From Candidatus Methanoperedentaceae archaeon (GTDB lineage: Archaea > Halobacteriota > Methanosarcinia > Methanosarcinales > Methanoperedenaceae): 5,408 nucleotides of DNA. A program made the translations under genes and the position numbers. Shown here in pieces: positions 1-5,304 of this stretch. The stretch's first letter is position 1; each line of letters starts with the position of its first letter. The notes beneath the pieces are model-generated. The model was given only the letters and a program-made list of their open reading frames with translations, was not told the DNA's origin and did no database searches. The stretch is from positions 1-5,408 of the forward strand of contig DAHXMQ010000385.1 in the NCBI GenBank assembly GCA_027371625.1, written 5' to 3'.

Positions 1-89
1 TTTTCCCTCTCCTTTTTAATCTCATCAAGCAGCTCCCTAACCTCGCCAAGAGTCAGTATTTCCTCGCTGATAACCTGCTTCACTATCAT
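1..89 (-). CDS. rpoF: DNA-directed RNA polymerase subunit Rpo4 (RpoF/Rpb4-like), N-terminal part, cut by the window edge
   Basis: Only the first 29 codons lie in the window; the gene continues past position 1. The visible peptide begins MIVKQVISEEILTLGEVREL and continues LLDEIKKERE. I recognise this as the start of archaeal Rpo4/RpoF, whose family opens with a short strand and then the helix carrying the 'LTLxEVxELL' pattern. In the family this subunit pairs with Rpo7 (RpoE) to form the stalk of archaeal RNA polymerase, which helps promoter opening and binds emerging RNA. The ATG is 10 nt after the rpl21e stop and is preceded by a good Shine-Dalgarno sequence (GAGGG at 93-97, minus strand), so it is probably translated from the rpl21e transcript. 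The rpl21e-rpoF order is common in archaea, which supports the call despite the short visible length. Confidence 0.85.
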   Translation of the reverse strand, partial: MIVKQVISEEILTLGEVRELLDEIKKERE

Positions 90-99
90 AAGCCCTCGC

Positions 100-390
100 T
101 TATTTCTGCGGCGTCAGATGCTCAGGCAGAACAATAACTTCTTTCGCAAGTCCGACATCACAGACTTCGACGATATAGGCTCTACCCCGCTGACCTATGA
201 CCTTACCTGTCCTTCCCTGGAACTTCGGATGCGGCATCCCTTCCTGGATACCCGGGTCAAGATCGATGTTCACAATATCCCCTTCTGCGAATTCCTGGGT
301 CGAGCGGCTAATCGGAGACAGTCCCTTCTCCCTAACCGTTTTCCTGAGTTTATATCTTGATTTCCTTCTTGTTCCGTGGGTTTTTGCCAT
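100..390 (-). CDS. rpl21e: 50S ribosomal protein L21e
   Basis: A complete 96-residue protein, the usual length for archaeal L21e (eL21). The N-terminus [17 protein letters not shown] is the basic, RNA-binding start typical of the family. The rest folds as an SH3-like barrel, with recognisable [19 protein letters not shown] (about residues 37-55) and [20 protein letters not shown] (about 57-76). It is a structural protein of the large ribosomal subunit shared by archaea and eukaryotes and absent from bacteria. It lies 35 bp downstream of pus10 and 10 bp upstream of rpoF on the same strand, so read-through from pus10 is likely. A GAGG sequence about 8 nt before the ATG can act as Shine-Dalgarno, and a TATA-like palindrome in the gap may give it an additional promoter. 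Nothing in the protein is unusual. Confidence 0.97.
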   Translation of the reverse strand: MAKTHGTRRKSRYKLRKTVREKGLSPISRSTQEFAEGDIVNIDLDPGIQEGMPHPKFQGRTGKVIGQRGRAYIVEVCDVGLAKEVIVLPEHLTPQK

Positions 391-408
391 AATTTCCTCG
401 ATAACCCC

Positions 409-422
409 CGTATTTAAATACG
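409..422 (-). promoter_or_regulatory. Probable TATA box in a perfect palindrome upstream of rpl21e
   Basis: The 35-bp gap between pus10 and rpl21e contains CGTATTTAAATACG, a perfect 14-bp palindrome with a TATTTAAATA core. Its centre is about 25 nt upstream of the rpl21e ATG, the spacing expected for an archaeal TATA box driving a transcript that starts at or just before the start codon. A Shine-Dalgarno GAGG also precedes the ATG and would lie outside such a leaderless transcript, so it would serve only mRNA coming from pus10. The promoter call is an inference from position and composition. Confidence 0.5.
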
Positions 423-425
423 AGA

Positions 426-1655
426 TTAACCTACCTTAATAACTTCAAGCTCTATAATCTTTGCCTCGCTTCCTGTAAGCGATGCTATGCTTGGCACGGT
501 GCGCCCTCCATCTCCAGAAACCAGTTCCTTTACATAGAGCCCGCCTTCGCAATGGACTTTAATCACAGCATTATTGGTATCAAATGATTCAAGCTCTGCA
601 GAGTGAACAAGCCGCAATCGTTCAAGGTCTGCACGGCGATGAAGCACTCTCGTAGGTGTTTTCTGTTTGATGAGGGTTCCGCTTAGTATGTCAAGGGATG
701 ATTTAAGTTTTTCCTCGGTTGTGTTATGTTCGATCGTGAACCGGTAGATCTTATCAGCCTTCATGGATTTTAGTTTTTCAACATCCTCGCTTTCAACGAA
801 TTTGAGTTCTTGAACCTCTATTTTGCCGCTCACACCTTGATTTATCCTTATTTCGAGTGAGTTCAAATCTATATTCCTTATGTGCGGTTTCTTTGCTTCC
901 ACGACGAACGGTCTTCCTTCACCAAGCATCAGCGCATCGATATCTTCTCGACCTGCACCGTGGAAGGCGGTATCCTTGCATCTGGTTTCAGCCACAATAT
1001 GAGGCTTGATGAGTTCGTCCACCGATTCTTGGTACATCCTGCCTGTATTGCCGCAGCGTTCGCATCCTTTCCCATTGCACTCCCTGCATGGCCATCGTGT
1101 CTGAGGAATTCCGCGCACAAGTTTTCGATATCTGCCGTAGATGTAGAGCGAATTTACTTCAAGTTCAACCTTCTCGTTTTCAATGTCAATCAGAACTACG
1201 ATCTGTGGTTTTTTAAGATTTGCCCGCTTACCAGCGAGCCGCTCAATCCGCTTCCCCACCTCGCGATTCAGTTCGGTTTTCAGAGGCTCTGCAAACGTTG
1301 TGCCGCTTTGCGCCCAGATTATCTCCTCGTTCTCTGATAATAATCCTGTCATCTTCGTGCCGACAAGAAAATTATCATACTCATAATCCGAAAGTGCAGC
1401 AACCGCTTTATCAGCCCACGAATCAAGACTGGAAAACATGTTATTGCATACCCAGCATTTTCCTTCGCTTTTTGAAAGCTCATCCTTTAAGGCTTCGTCT
1501 TTCTCTTCGCTTGCTATCATGGCAAGCACAATTCTCATGGCTCTTCCGCGCTCGTCATTTGAAAGCCCTGTTGAGAGTTTTGCAAACTGCCGCCCAAGGC
1601 AGTGGTCGCAGATAGAACCTTCCTTTATGATTTTTCTCGCTATGTCAAGAATCAT
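426..1655 (-). CDS. pus10: tRNA pseudouridine synthase Pus10 (tRNA U54/U55)
   Basis: A 409-residue protein with archaeal Pus10 features. In the family it isomerises U54 and U55 in the T-loop of tRNA to pseudouridine, replacing the bacterial TruB activity at U55. The N-terminal region has two CxxC pairs, C16-C19 ([10 protein letters not shown]) and C67-C70 (CWVC), which fit the zinc-binding part of the THUMP-containing accessory domain. A second four-cysteine knuckle, C190-C193/C198-C201, precedes [15 protein letters not shown]. The catalytic motif is HGAGREDID (232-240); by analogy with GRxD motifs of other pseudouridine synthases, D238 should be the nucleophile. [11 protein letters not shown] follows. 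One oddity is that the segment after the catalytic motif reads DALMLG, where I remember DVRMLG in many homologues. The ATG at 1655 lies 23 bp after the trmY stop with a weak GAGAG ribosome site, so it is probably co-transcribed with trmY. Confidence 0.95.
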   Translation of the reverse strand: MILDIARKIIKEGSICDHCLGRQFAKLSTGLSNDERGRAMRIVLAMIASEEKDEALKDELSKSEGKCWVCNNMFSSLDSWADKAVAALSDYEYDNFLVGTKMTGLLSENEEIIWAQSGTTFAEPLKTELNREVGKRIERLAGKRANLKKPQIVVLIDIENEKVELEVNSLYIYGRYRKLVRGIPQTRWPCRECNGKGCERCGNTGRMYQESVDELIKPHIVAETRCKDTAFHGAGREDIDALMLGEGRPFVVEAKKPHIRNIDLNSLEIRINQGVSGKIEVQELKFVESEDVEKLKSMKADKIYRFTIEHNTTEEKLKSSLDILSGTLIKQKTPTRVLHRRADLERLRLVHSAELESFDTNNAVIKVHCEGGLYVKELVSGDGGRTVPSIASLTGSEAKIIELEVIKVG

Positions 1656-1678
1656 CGGCTCTCAATATGTGCCGTGTT

Positions 1679-2257
1679 CTAAATATGTTTCTCTGCCCTA
1701 TCCATTTCGTTATGCAATAAAACGATACAGTGGTCGGCATGCAAAGAAAGTGGACCAACACTTACTATTTCATGCTCGTATCCCCTGATTATCTTCTCTT
1801 CCTCATCCGTCAAGCCCTCATGGTCGCCAAGCAAAAATAAAGGCTCTTCAAATTTCTTCCCGCGAATATCCATTCCATCCTCACGTAGATAGGTTATTTT
1901 TTTGTTCAACTCTTCAAGCAAGTTGCTGAGGTCTCCTTTCCTTATGCTCACCCCAGGCGTGGATTCTGTCCAGAAGCCCTGTGCATTCTTCTCAAGCGCT
2001 TTTTTTATTAGCGAGGCTGCACTTCTCTCGTCGGGGCTTAAATATCTCAAAGAGCTTCCATCGAAACGTACGAGCTTTGGCTGAGCGCCCCCTTTGAGGA
2101 CTAGATAAACGCGAACATCTCTCCTTAGGTCGTGGGAGAGAAAGAGTGCAGCATTAACGCACCTGCACAGAATGTCCATTCTCCCTGCACCCGGGAGGTC
2201 GTTCAGTGAAAAAGGTGCGCTTACCGCTTTGTGACCGATGATGACAAAGGATTTCAT
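1679..2257 (-). CDS. trmY: tRNA (pseudouridine(54)-N1)-methyltransferase TrmY
   Basis: A 192-residue SPOUT-class methyltransferase of the TrmY (formerly DUF358) family. In the family it transfers a methyl group from S-adenosylmethionine to N1 of pseudouridine 54 in archaeal tRNA, giving m1-pseudouridine, the archaeal counterpart of bacterial ribothymidine 54. Visible family motifs are LPGAGRMDILCRCVNAALFL (residues 21-40) followed by SHDLRRDVRVYLV, then FLLGDHEGLTDEEE (141-154) and SVGPLSLHADHCIVLLHNEM (166-185). The last two form the trefoil-knot cofactor pocket. Length and motifs look complete. It is directly upstream of pus10, which makes its substrate. No Shine-Dalgarno sequence precedes the ATG, whereas a TATA-like element is centred about 28 nt upstream, so a leaderless transcript carrying trmY and pus10 is likely. 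Confidence 0.95.
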   Translation of the reverse strand: MKSFVIIGHKAVSAPFSLNDLPGAGRMDILCRCVNAALFLSHDLRRDVRVYLVLKGGAQPKLVRFDGSSLRYLSPDERSAASLIKKALEKNAQGFWTESTPGVSIRKGDLSNLLEELNKKITYLREDGMDIRGKKFEEPLFLLGDHEGLTDEEEKIIRGYEHEIVSVGPLSLHADHCIVLLHNEMDRAEKHI

Positions 2258-2278
2258 GAGAATGAGAATACTTCAGAC

Positions 2279-2290
2279 ATATTAAAAAGA
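2279..2290 (-). promoter_or_regulatory. Probable TATA box for the trmY-pus10 unit
   Basis: On the minus strand this stretch reads TCTTTTTAATAT, the most TATA-like element in the 37-bp gap between the PIN-domain gene and trmY. Its centre is about 28 nt from the trmY ATG. Because the leader has no ribosome-binding site, transcription probably starts at or next to the ATG. Read-through from the upstream toxin-antitoxin unit is also possible, as no strong terminator is visible between them. Confidence 0.45.
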
Positions 2291-2294
2291 TAGC

Positions 2295-2732
2295 TTAAAC
2301 GGGAACCTCGTTGGGTTTGAAAACGTTTATTTTATTCGATATCTGGTTAAAATGACTATCGTACGTCACAATACAATCGCAATTTTCAACATATGCCGAT
2401 ATCGCATGTGGAATATCCGTCCTATCGCTCATTGAAAACTCGTCCTGATGCAGGATTCTCTTTTCACGCGACAAAAGTTCAGTAAGTTCGATTCCATCGA
2501 TATCAAGGATTTCTTTTATTAATGCGAGACCAATCTTGCGCGCTGTTTTCTTATCCATGTAATCGAAAGGCATGAGAAAAAGTTCATGGATTGAATAAAA
2601 GGAAATAACGAGCGTTGATTCCTTTTCTTTGCTTTTTTCAATAAGTCTCTTGCATTCAGCATAACGTTTTATATCCTTATCTTTGAAATACGTCAGTGCT
2701 GCCAGAATTGTTGTATCAAGATAAAGCTTCAT
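2295..2732 (-). CDS. PIN-domain protein, VapC-like putative ribonuclease toxin
   Basis: A 145-residue protein spanning a single PIN domain, within the usual VapC length. PIN-domain toxins are metal-dependent RNases that cut tRNA, rRNA or mRNA. The four acidic positions expected for the metal site are visible: D6 in KLYLDTTIL, E50 in SIHELF, D106 in SDRTDIPHAISA, and D125 in IVTYDSHFNQI. The active site therefore appears intact. Its ATG directly abuts the stop codon of the small upstream gene (TAAATG), and no clear Shine-Dalgarno sequence is present, so translation is probably coupled. This two-gene order with a small upstream partner is typical of VapBC-type modules. The RNA target cannot be read from the sequence. 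A non-toxin PIN nuclease is possible but less likely given the context. Confidence 0.85.
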   Translation of the reverse strand: MKLYLDTTILAALTYFKDKDIKRYAECKRLIEKSKEKESTLVISFYSIHELFLMPFDYMDKKTARKIGLALIKEILDIDGIELTELLSREKRILHQDEFSMSDRTDIPHAISAYVENCDCIVTYDSHFNQISNKINVFKPNEVPV

Positions 2733-2894
2733 TTAAACCAGAGCATCTATCTTTTCTGGATTTTCAATAACGTCTGCCAGAGTTTTTGATAGAATCAGTG
2801 CCAGTGTCGATATCCCCTGTTCTTCGAGTAACTTCGTGCTCCTTGCTCTGGCTTTGTGAACTGCTTCTACGAGTTCAATTTTTTCTTTCTTCAT
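2733..2894 (-). CDS. Small putative antitoxin paired with the PIN-domain protein
   Basis: A 53-residue protein starting at the ATG at 2894 (MKKEKIELVEAVHKARARST) and ending PEKIDALV. The reading frame extends upstream to a GTG at 2921. The ATG is preferred because an AGGT ribosome-like site lies 8 nt before it and the TATA box near 2932 would place the transcript start near 2906, after the GTG. The sequence looks mostly helical and charged, with an ALILSKTLADVIENPEKI segment near the C-terminus. I do not recognise an AbrB, ribbon-helix-helix or Phd fold with confidence. The antitoxin role is inferred from its size, its position directly before a PIN nuclease, and the zero-spacing junction. 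In such modules the antitoxin binds and inhibits the nuclease and often represses its own promoter. Confidence 0.65.
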   Translation of the reverse strand: MKKEKIELVEAVHKARARSTKLLEEQGISTLALILSKTLADVIENPEKIDALV

Positions 2895-2926
2895 ATTGCA
2901 ATACCTATTTTGATTATACACTTTAA

Positions 2927-2938
2927 CCTATAAATAGG
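2927..2938 (-). promoter_or_regulatory. Promoter of the toxin-antitoxin unit, TATA box inside an inverted repeat
   Basis: The plus strand reads CCTATAAATAGG: CCTAT and ATAGG are reverse complements around AA. On the minus strand this gives a TATTTATAGG TATA-like box about 38 nt upstream of the antitoxin ATG at 2894. A start of transcription near 2906 would leave a leader of about 12 nt containing the AGGT ribosome-like site. Symmetry around the TATA box is compatible with autorepression by the antitoxin, but symmetric TATA boxes also occur by chance. Confidence 0.5.
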
Positions 2939-3004
2939 GTTATGTTTCATTCCAAAAACTACCAATAACGCAGCATTTCTTGCCAATTATAAGCGTTTGG
3001 ATAG

Positions 3005-3013
3005 TTTTATTAT
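3005..3013 (+). promoter_or_regulatory. Possible TATA box for the small membrane-protein ORF
   Basis: TTTTATTAT is centred about 29 nt upstream of the ATG at 3038, and no Shine-Dalgarno sequence precedes that ATG. This matches a leaderless archaeal promoter. The element overlaps the start of the palindrome at 3011-3026 by three bases. The call rests on spacing and composition only. Confidence 0.35.
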
Positions 3014-3026
3014 GGCTCAAGCCATA
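3011..3026. promoter_or_regulatory. Perfect 7+2+7 palindrome, possible operator
   Basis: TATGGCTCAAGCCATA consists of two exact 7-bp inverted arms around CA. It lies between the possible TATA box and the ATG of the small membrane-protein ORF, the position where an archaeal repressor would block polymerase recruitment. If the transcript starts further upstream than inferred, it would instead form a short hairpin in the leader. The cognate regulator is not known. Confidence 0.45.
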
Positions 3027-3037
3027 TATTTGTTAAT

Positions 3038-3310
3038 ATGAGTATCCAATTGTTTGATATTCCTATAGATGCTACATTGGTTTTTCAGATAGCTATGCCT
3101 ATATTTTCAATTATCCTAATTATATTTGCATATCTAAATTACCGTAAGAAGCCCGCCACAGTTTCAAAAGTATCACAATCAATGAATAATTCATCCGGTG
3201 CAACTCAGCAAAGTGCTGATAATATGAATATTGGAAATCAAACAATTATTATATTGAATAATTGTGCCATCATTAATGGCGTACCTGACGTGAGTCTTAA
3301 TATCGCTTAA
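3038..3310 (+). CDS. Hypothetical single-pass membrane protein, 90 residues
   Basis: I do not recognise this protein. It starts [20 protein letters not shown] and has one strongly hydrophobic segment (about residues 13-33, [18 protein letters not shown]) followed by NYRKKP, which by the positive-inside rule places the tail in the cytoplasm. The linker (about 38-62) is rich in Ser, Asn and Gln and looks disordered. The C-terminal part, [20 protein letters not shown], alternates polar and hydrophobic residues as a short beta-rich module would. GC is about 32% over 3061-3300 (hand count), clearly below the neighbouring hisS, suggesting a different origin. Its last 14 bp overlap the 3' end of convergent hisS. 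Support for coding comes from the membrane-like architecture, a possible leaderless promoter and an operator-like palindrome. It may be an accessory or defence-type protein, but nothing shows this directly. Confidence 0.55.
   Translation: MSIQLFDIPIDATLVFQIAMPIFSIILIIFAYLNYRKKPATVSKVSQSMNNSSGATQQSADNMNIGNQTIIILNNCAIINGVPDVSLNIA
3242..3280 (-). terminator. Two tandem inverted repeats downstream of hisS, possible terminator
   Basis: ACAATTATT (3242-3250) and AATAATTGT (3257-3265) are exact 9-bp inverted arms around six bases. Immediately beside them, GCCAT (3266-3270) and ATGGC (3276-3280) form a second, shorter pair. On the minus strand the pairs begin 16 nt after the hisS stop, and the second hairpin is followed by TTTGATTT. 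This could end the hisS transcript inside the oppositely oriented small ORF. The stems are AT-rich and weak, and archaeal termination depends mainly on T-tracts, so the function is uncertain. Confidence 0.3.
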
Positions 3311-4541
3311 TACCTTTTAATCTCCCCACCGCTTCCTCCACCGTAAGCAGCTCCTGCTCGCCAGTCCTCATATCCTTGAGAGCCACCTTGCCTGCATCAA
3401 GCTCATTCTTCCCAACAATAACCACATGGCTTGCGCCTATGGTATTGGCGTATGAAATCTGATCCTTGAACTTGCGCCCCATCACATCTATATACGTAGA
3501 AACATGCTCCCTGAGCTTATTTGCAATCGCAATCGCTTCCTTTCTTGTGTCCTCAAATGAGATGACAACAATGCGCTTTGATGCCTCCGGCTTTGCCTCG
3601 CATATCTCCATCACCCTGTCAAACCCGATTGCATAGCCCGTTGAGGGCGTATCCTCACCCCCAAAGAGCGCCGAAAGTCCATAGGAGCCACCGCCGCACA
3701 CCTGGTTCTGCGCACCCAAACCTTCGCAGTATATCTCGAAAACCATGCCTGTATAATAATCAAGCCCTCGCGCAATCCCAAGGTCAACTGTGTATTCAAG
3801 CCCGTACACGTCAAGAAGCGATAGCAGCGCTTCGAACTGCGACATTGCCTCGATGTCCCCGATTAATTCACGGGCTTCATGCACCGCATTATCCCCGTGA
3901 AGCCCTATCAAACGGAACAATTTTCCCTTCATCTCATCCTGCGCATTGATTTCGTCAAGGAACTCCTCAAGCCCCTTATCGTCCTTCTTGTCCACAAGCC
4001 TCATAATCTTGCTCCGGTGTTCGGGTTGCAGATCCTTCAGCAGCGCTCGCACAATGCCAAGATGCCCCACATGCAGGTCCCCTCTTATGCCCGCCATTTC
4101 CAGCATCTCAACAGCTAATGCGATTACCTCAGCCTCTGCCTCTGCCTTTGCGCTCCCTATGATCTCCACGCCGAACTGGAAAAACTCCCTGAAGCGTCCT
4201 TTCTGTGGTCGCTCGTACCTGAAGCAGTTATCAAAATAATAGAACTTAAGCGGTTTCGCCGTTCTTTGAAGTTCCTCCACATACATCCTCACCACAGGTG
4301 CGGTTAGTTCAGGGCGAAGCGCAATCTCTCGATCTCCTTTATCCCTGAAATTGTATATCTCACTTAGTATGGCTTCCCCTGATTTCAGGGTAAAAAGCTC
4401 GATGTGCTCAAAGGTAGGGGTCTTTATCTCGCCATAGCCCCATCGCTCTGCAACCCCGCGCATCCTGTTCTCCACGTACCTTCGCCTTGCCATCTCTTGT
4501 GGAAGAAAATCGCGCGTGCCTCTGGGCTTTTGTATTTCCAT
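3297..4541 (-). CDS. hisS: Histidyl-tRNA synthetase
   Basis: A 414-residue class II aminoacyl-tRNA synthetase that charges tRNA-His with histidine in the cytoplasm. It opens with [17 protein letters not shown], the family's N-terminal signature. Motif 1 lies around [11 protein letters not shown] (40-50). Motif 2 is [20 protein letters not shown] (102-121), with the ATP-binding arginine in FRYERP. The histidine-specific motif is [12 protein letters not shown] (254-265), and motif 3 is [11 protein letters not shown] (300-310). A C-terminal anticodon-binding domain of about 90 residues starts near KRIVVISFE (322). The open frame extends to 4826, but that extension is antisense to the signal peptidase gene and has no family similarity, so I place the start at the ATG at 4541. 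A TATA-like box centred 28-29 nt upstream agrees. The gene overlaps the small ORF at its 3' end and diverges from the signal peptidase gene. Confidence 0.96.
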   Translation of the reverse strand: MEIQKPRGTRDFLPQEMARRRYVENRMRGVAERWGYGEIKTPTFEHIELFTLKSGEAILSEIYNFRDKGDREIALRPELTAPVVRMYVEELQRTAKPLKFYYFDNCFRYERPQKGRFREFFQFGVEIIGSAKAEAEAEVIALAVEMLEMAGIRGDLHVGHLGIVRALLKDLQPEHRSKIMRLVDKKDDKGLEEFLDEINAQDEMKGKLFRLIGLHGDNAVHEARELIGDIEAMSQFEALLSLLDVYGLEYTVDLGIARGLDYYTGMVFEIYCEGLGAQNQVCGGGSYGLSALFGGEDTPSTGYAIGFDRVMEICEAKPEASKRIVVISFEDTRKEAIAIANKLREHVSTYIDVMGRKFKDQISYANTIGASHVVIVGKNELDAGKVALKDMRTGEQELLTVEEAVGRLKGIKRY

Positions 4542-4565
4542 ATTTTCCCGATAACAGCGTTGTTC

Positions 4566-4573
4566 TTTATAAA
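4566..4573. promoter_or_regulatory. Symmetric TATA box in the divergent hisS / signal peptidase promoter region
   Basis: TTTATAAA is identical on both strands and sits in the 61-bp gap between the two divergent genes. For hisS its centre is about 28 nt from the ATG at 4541, giving a leaderless or nearly leaderless transcript. For the signal peptidase it is about 33 nt from the ATG at 4603, leaving a short leader with AAGG (4592-4595) as a weak ribosome site. One element could therefore serve both genes. A second candidate, TTAAATAT at 4597-4604 on the plus strand, would fit the alternative signal-peptidase start at 4630. Confidence 0.5.
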
Positions 4574-4602
4574 CTGTATGCTTTTCATGGCAAGGCTTAA
4601 AT

Positions 4603-5250
4603 ATGCTTTCTGATGTTACCACCGTGCCTATGGGTCTCTTAGAAAAAGTAAAAGAATTCAATAATAGCAAGAATCCCGTGGTCGGGCTTTTAAGGGATAT
4701 TATCTTTGTAGTAGCTGTCGTTGCAATTTTCGCTTCAGTTTCCCACCTTGCTCTTGGGCTCTGGGCGCCAATGGTTGCTGTGGAAAGCGGCAGCATGATA
4801 CCGCACATCGAGGTCGGGGATATCATCTTCGTTCAGAGCATCGACCGCACCCAGATAATAACATACGAAGAAGGGGAAAATATAAATTATACATCATTTG
4901 GCGAATACGGCGATGTTATTTTGTACAAACCCAACGGGATAGAAGGAGTCACGCCTATCATCCACCGGGCTATGTATTATGTCGAACAGGGTGCACCAAT
5001 GTGGCAGGGAGGACCTCCTGCCCCTCATGCAGGTTATATCACAAAGGGAGACAACGTCATAACAAACCCTGCGTATGACCAATGCTTAGGCTCAGGGGCA
5101 GGCTGCGAAGGAATGTTTGGTTTACGCGATCCAGAGGGTCGCCCTATGCAGCCTGTTAAAAAGGAGTGGATAATCGGGGTTGCACGGTTTTACCGAATAC
5201 CTTTGCTTGGTTATGTCTCTATCATTCCCAGAAAGATACTAAGCATATAA
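4603..5250 (+). CDS. sec11: Archaeal signal peptidase I (Sec11-like, Ser-His-Asp type)
   Basis: A 215-residue membrane-anchored endopeptidase that removes signal peptides from exported proteins at the outer face of the cytoplasmic membrane. A short charged N-terminus is followed by one membrane segment (about residues 32-52, [20 protein letters not shown]). The catalytic serine is S64 in [17 protein letters not shown]121 in PIIHRA takes the place of the bacterial catalytic lysine, as in archaeal and eukaryotic enzymes. D150 in [17 protein letters not shown] is the likely third catalytic residue. A second hydrophobic stretch near the C-terminus ([11 protein letters not shown]) could contact the membrane. 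The start is uncertain: the ATG at 4603 has a weak AAGG site, while the ATG at 4630 ([10 protein letters not shown]) has a TATA-like element at leaderless spacing and begins where the family-like sequence begins. It diverges from hisS; no functional link is evident. Confidence 0.93.
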   Translation: MLSDVTTVPMGLLEKVKEFNNSKNPVVGLLRDIIFVVAVVAIFASVSHLALGLWAPMVAVESGSMIPHIEVGDIIFVQSIDRTQIITYEEGENINYTSFGEYGDVILYKPNGIEGVTPIIHRAMYYVEQGAPMWQGGPPAPHAGYITKGDNVITNPAYDQCLGSGAGCEGMFGLRDPEGRPMQPVKKEWIIGVARFYRIPLLGYVSIIPRKILSI

Positions 5251-5254
5251 CTTA

Positions 5255-5304
5255 GCGTGATTTATGACGCAAAGTTTATTAGAACCTTAACTCCGCAATT
5301 TTTT
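5255..5304 (+). terminator. Weak possible terminator after the signal peptidase gene
   Basis: GCGT (5255-5258) and ACGC (5267-5270) can pair imperfectly just after the signal peptidase stop, followed by AAAGTTTATT. A run of six T lies at 5299-5304. Archaeal termination favours T-rich stretches, so transcription may end here, but the stem is short and the T-run lies inside the 3' end of the convergent ORF. Confidence 0.2.

Larger units (their letters stand above)
2295..3310. other. Accessory segment between housekeeping blocks
   Basis: This 1-kb stretch holds the PIN-domain/antitoxin pair and the divergent AT-rich membrane ORF, flanked by conserved trmY-pus10-rpl21e-rpoF on the left and hisS on the right. 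Hand counts give about 32% GC for 3061-3300 against about 60% for two 60-bp samples of hisS. No transposase, integrase, tRNA target or flanking direct repeat is visible, so insertion by a mobile element is inferred from content and composition only. Confidence 0.45.

Noticed and set aside
882..1337. Plus-strand open frame of 151 codons inside pus10
   Set aside because: It is antisense to the conserved catalytic region of Pus10, and the peptide resembles no protein family I know.
1220..1615. Plus-strand open frame of 131 codons inside pus10
   Set aside because: It is fully antisense to a well-supported gene, has low-complexity composition and shows no recognisable domain.
2236..2245. GATGATGA, resembling box C of an archaeal C/D guide RNA
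   Set aside because: It lies in the trmY coding start region, and I found no convincing matching D and internal C'/D' boxes at the right spacing.
2895..2921. GTG start giving a 62-residue antitoxin
   Set aside because: The likely transcript start near 2906 lies downstream of the GTG, and the ATG at 2894 has a ribosome-like site.
2258..3037. Signs of a transposon, integrase site or tRNA-associated insertion around the accessory segment
   Set aside because: No transposase, terminal inverted repeat, target duplication or tRNA gene could be seen in the gaps.
3578..3949. Plus-strand open frame of 123 codons inside hisS
   Set aside because: It is a shadow of the GC-rich hisS coding sequence; the Pro/Arg/His-rich peptide looks non-biological.
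4542..4826. N-terminal extension of the hisS open frame by 95 codons
   Set aside because: It is antisense to the signal peptidase gene, lacks synthetase similarity, and the family signature starts at the ATG at 4541 with a well-placed TATA box.
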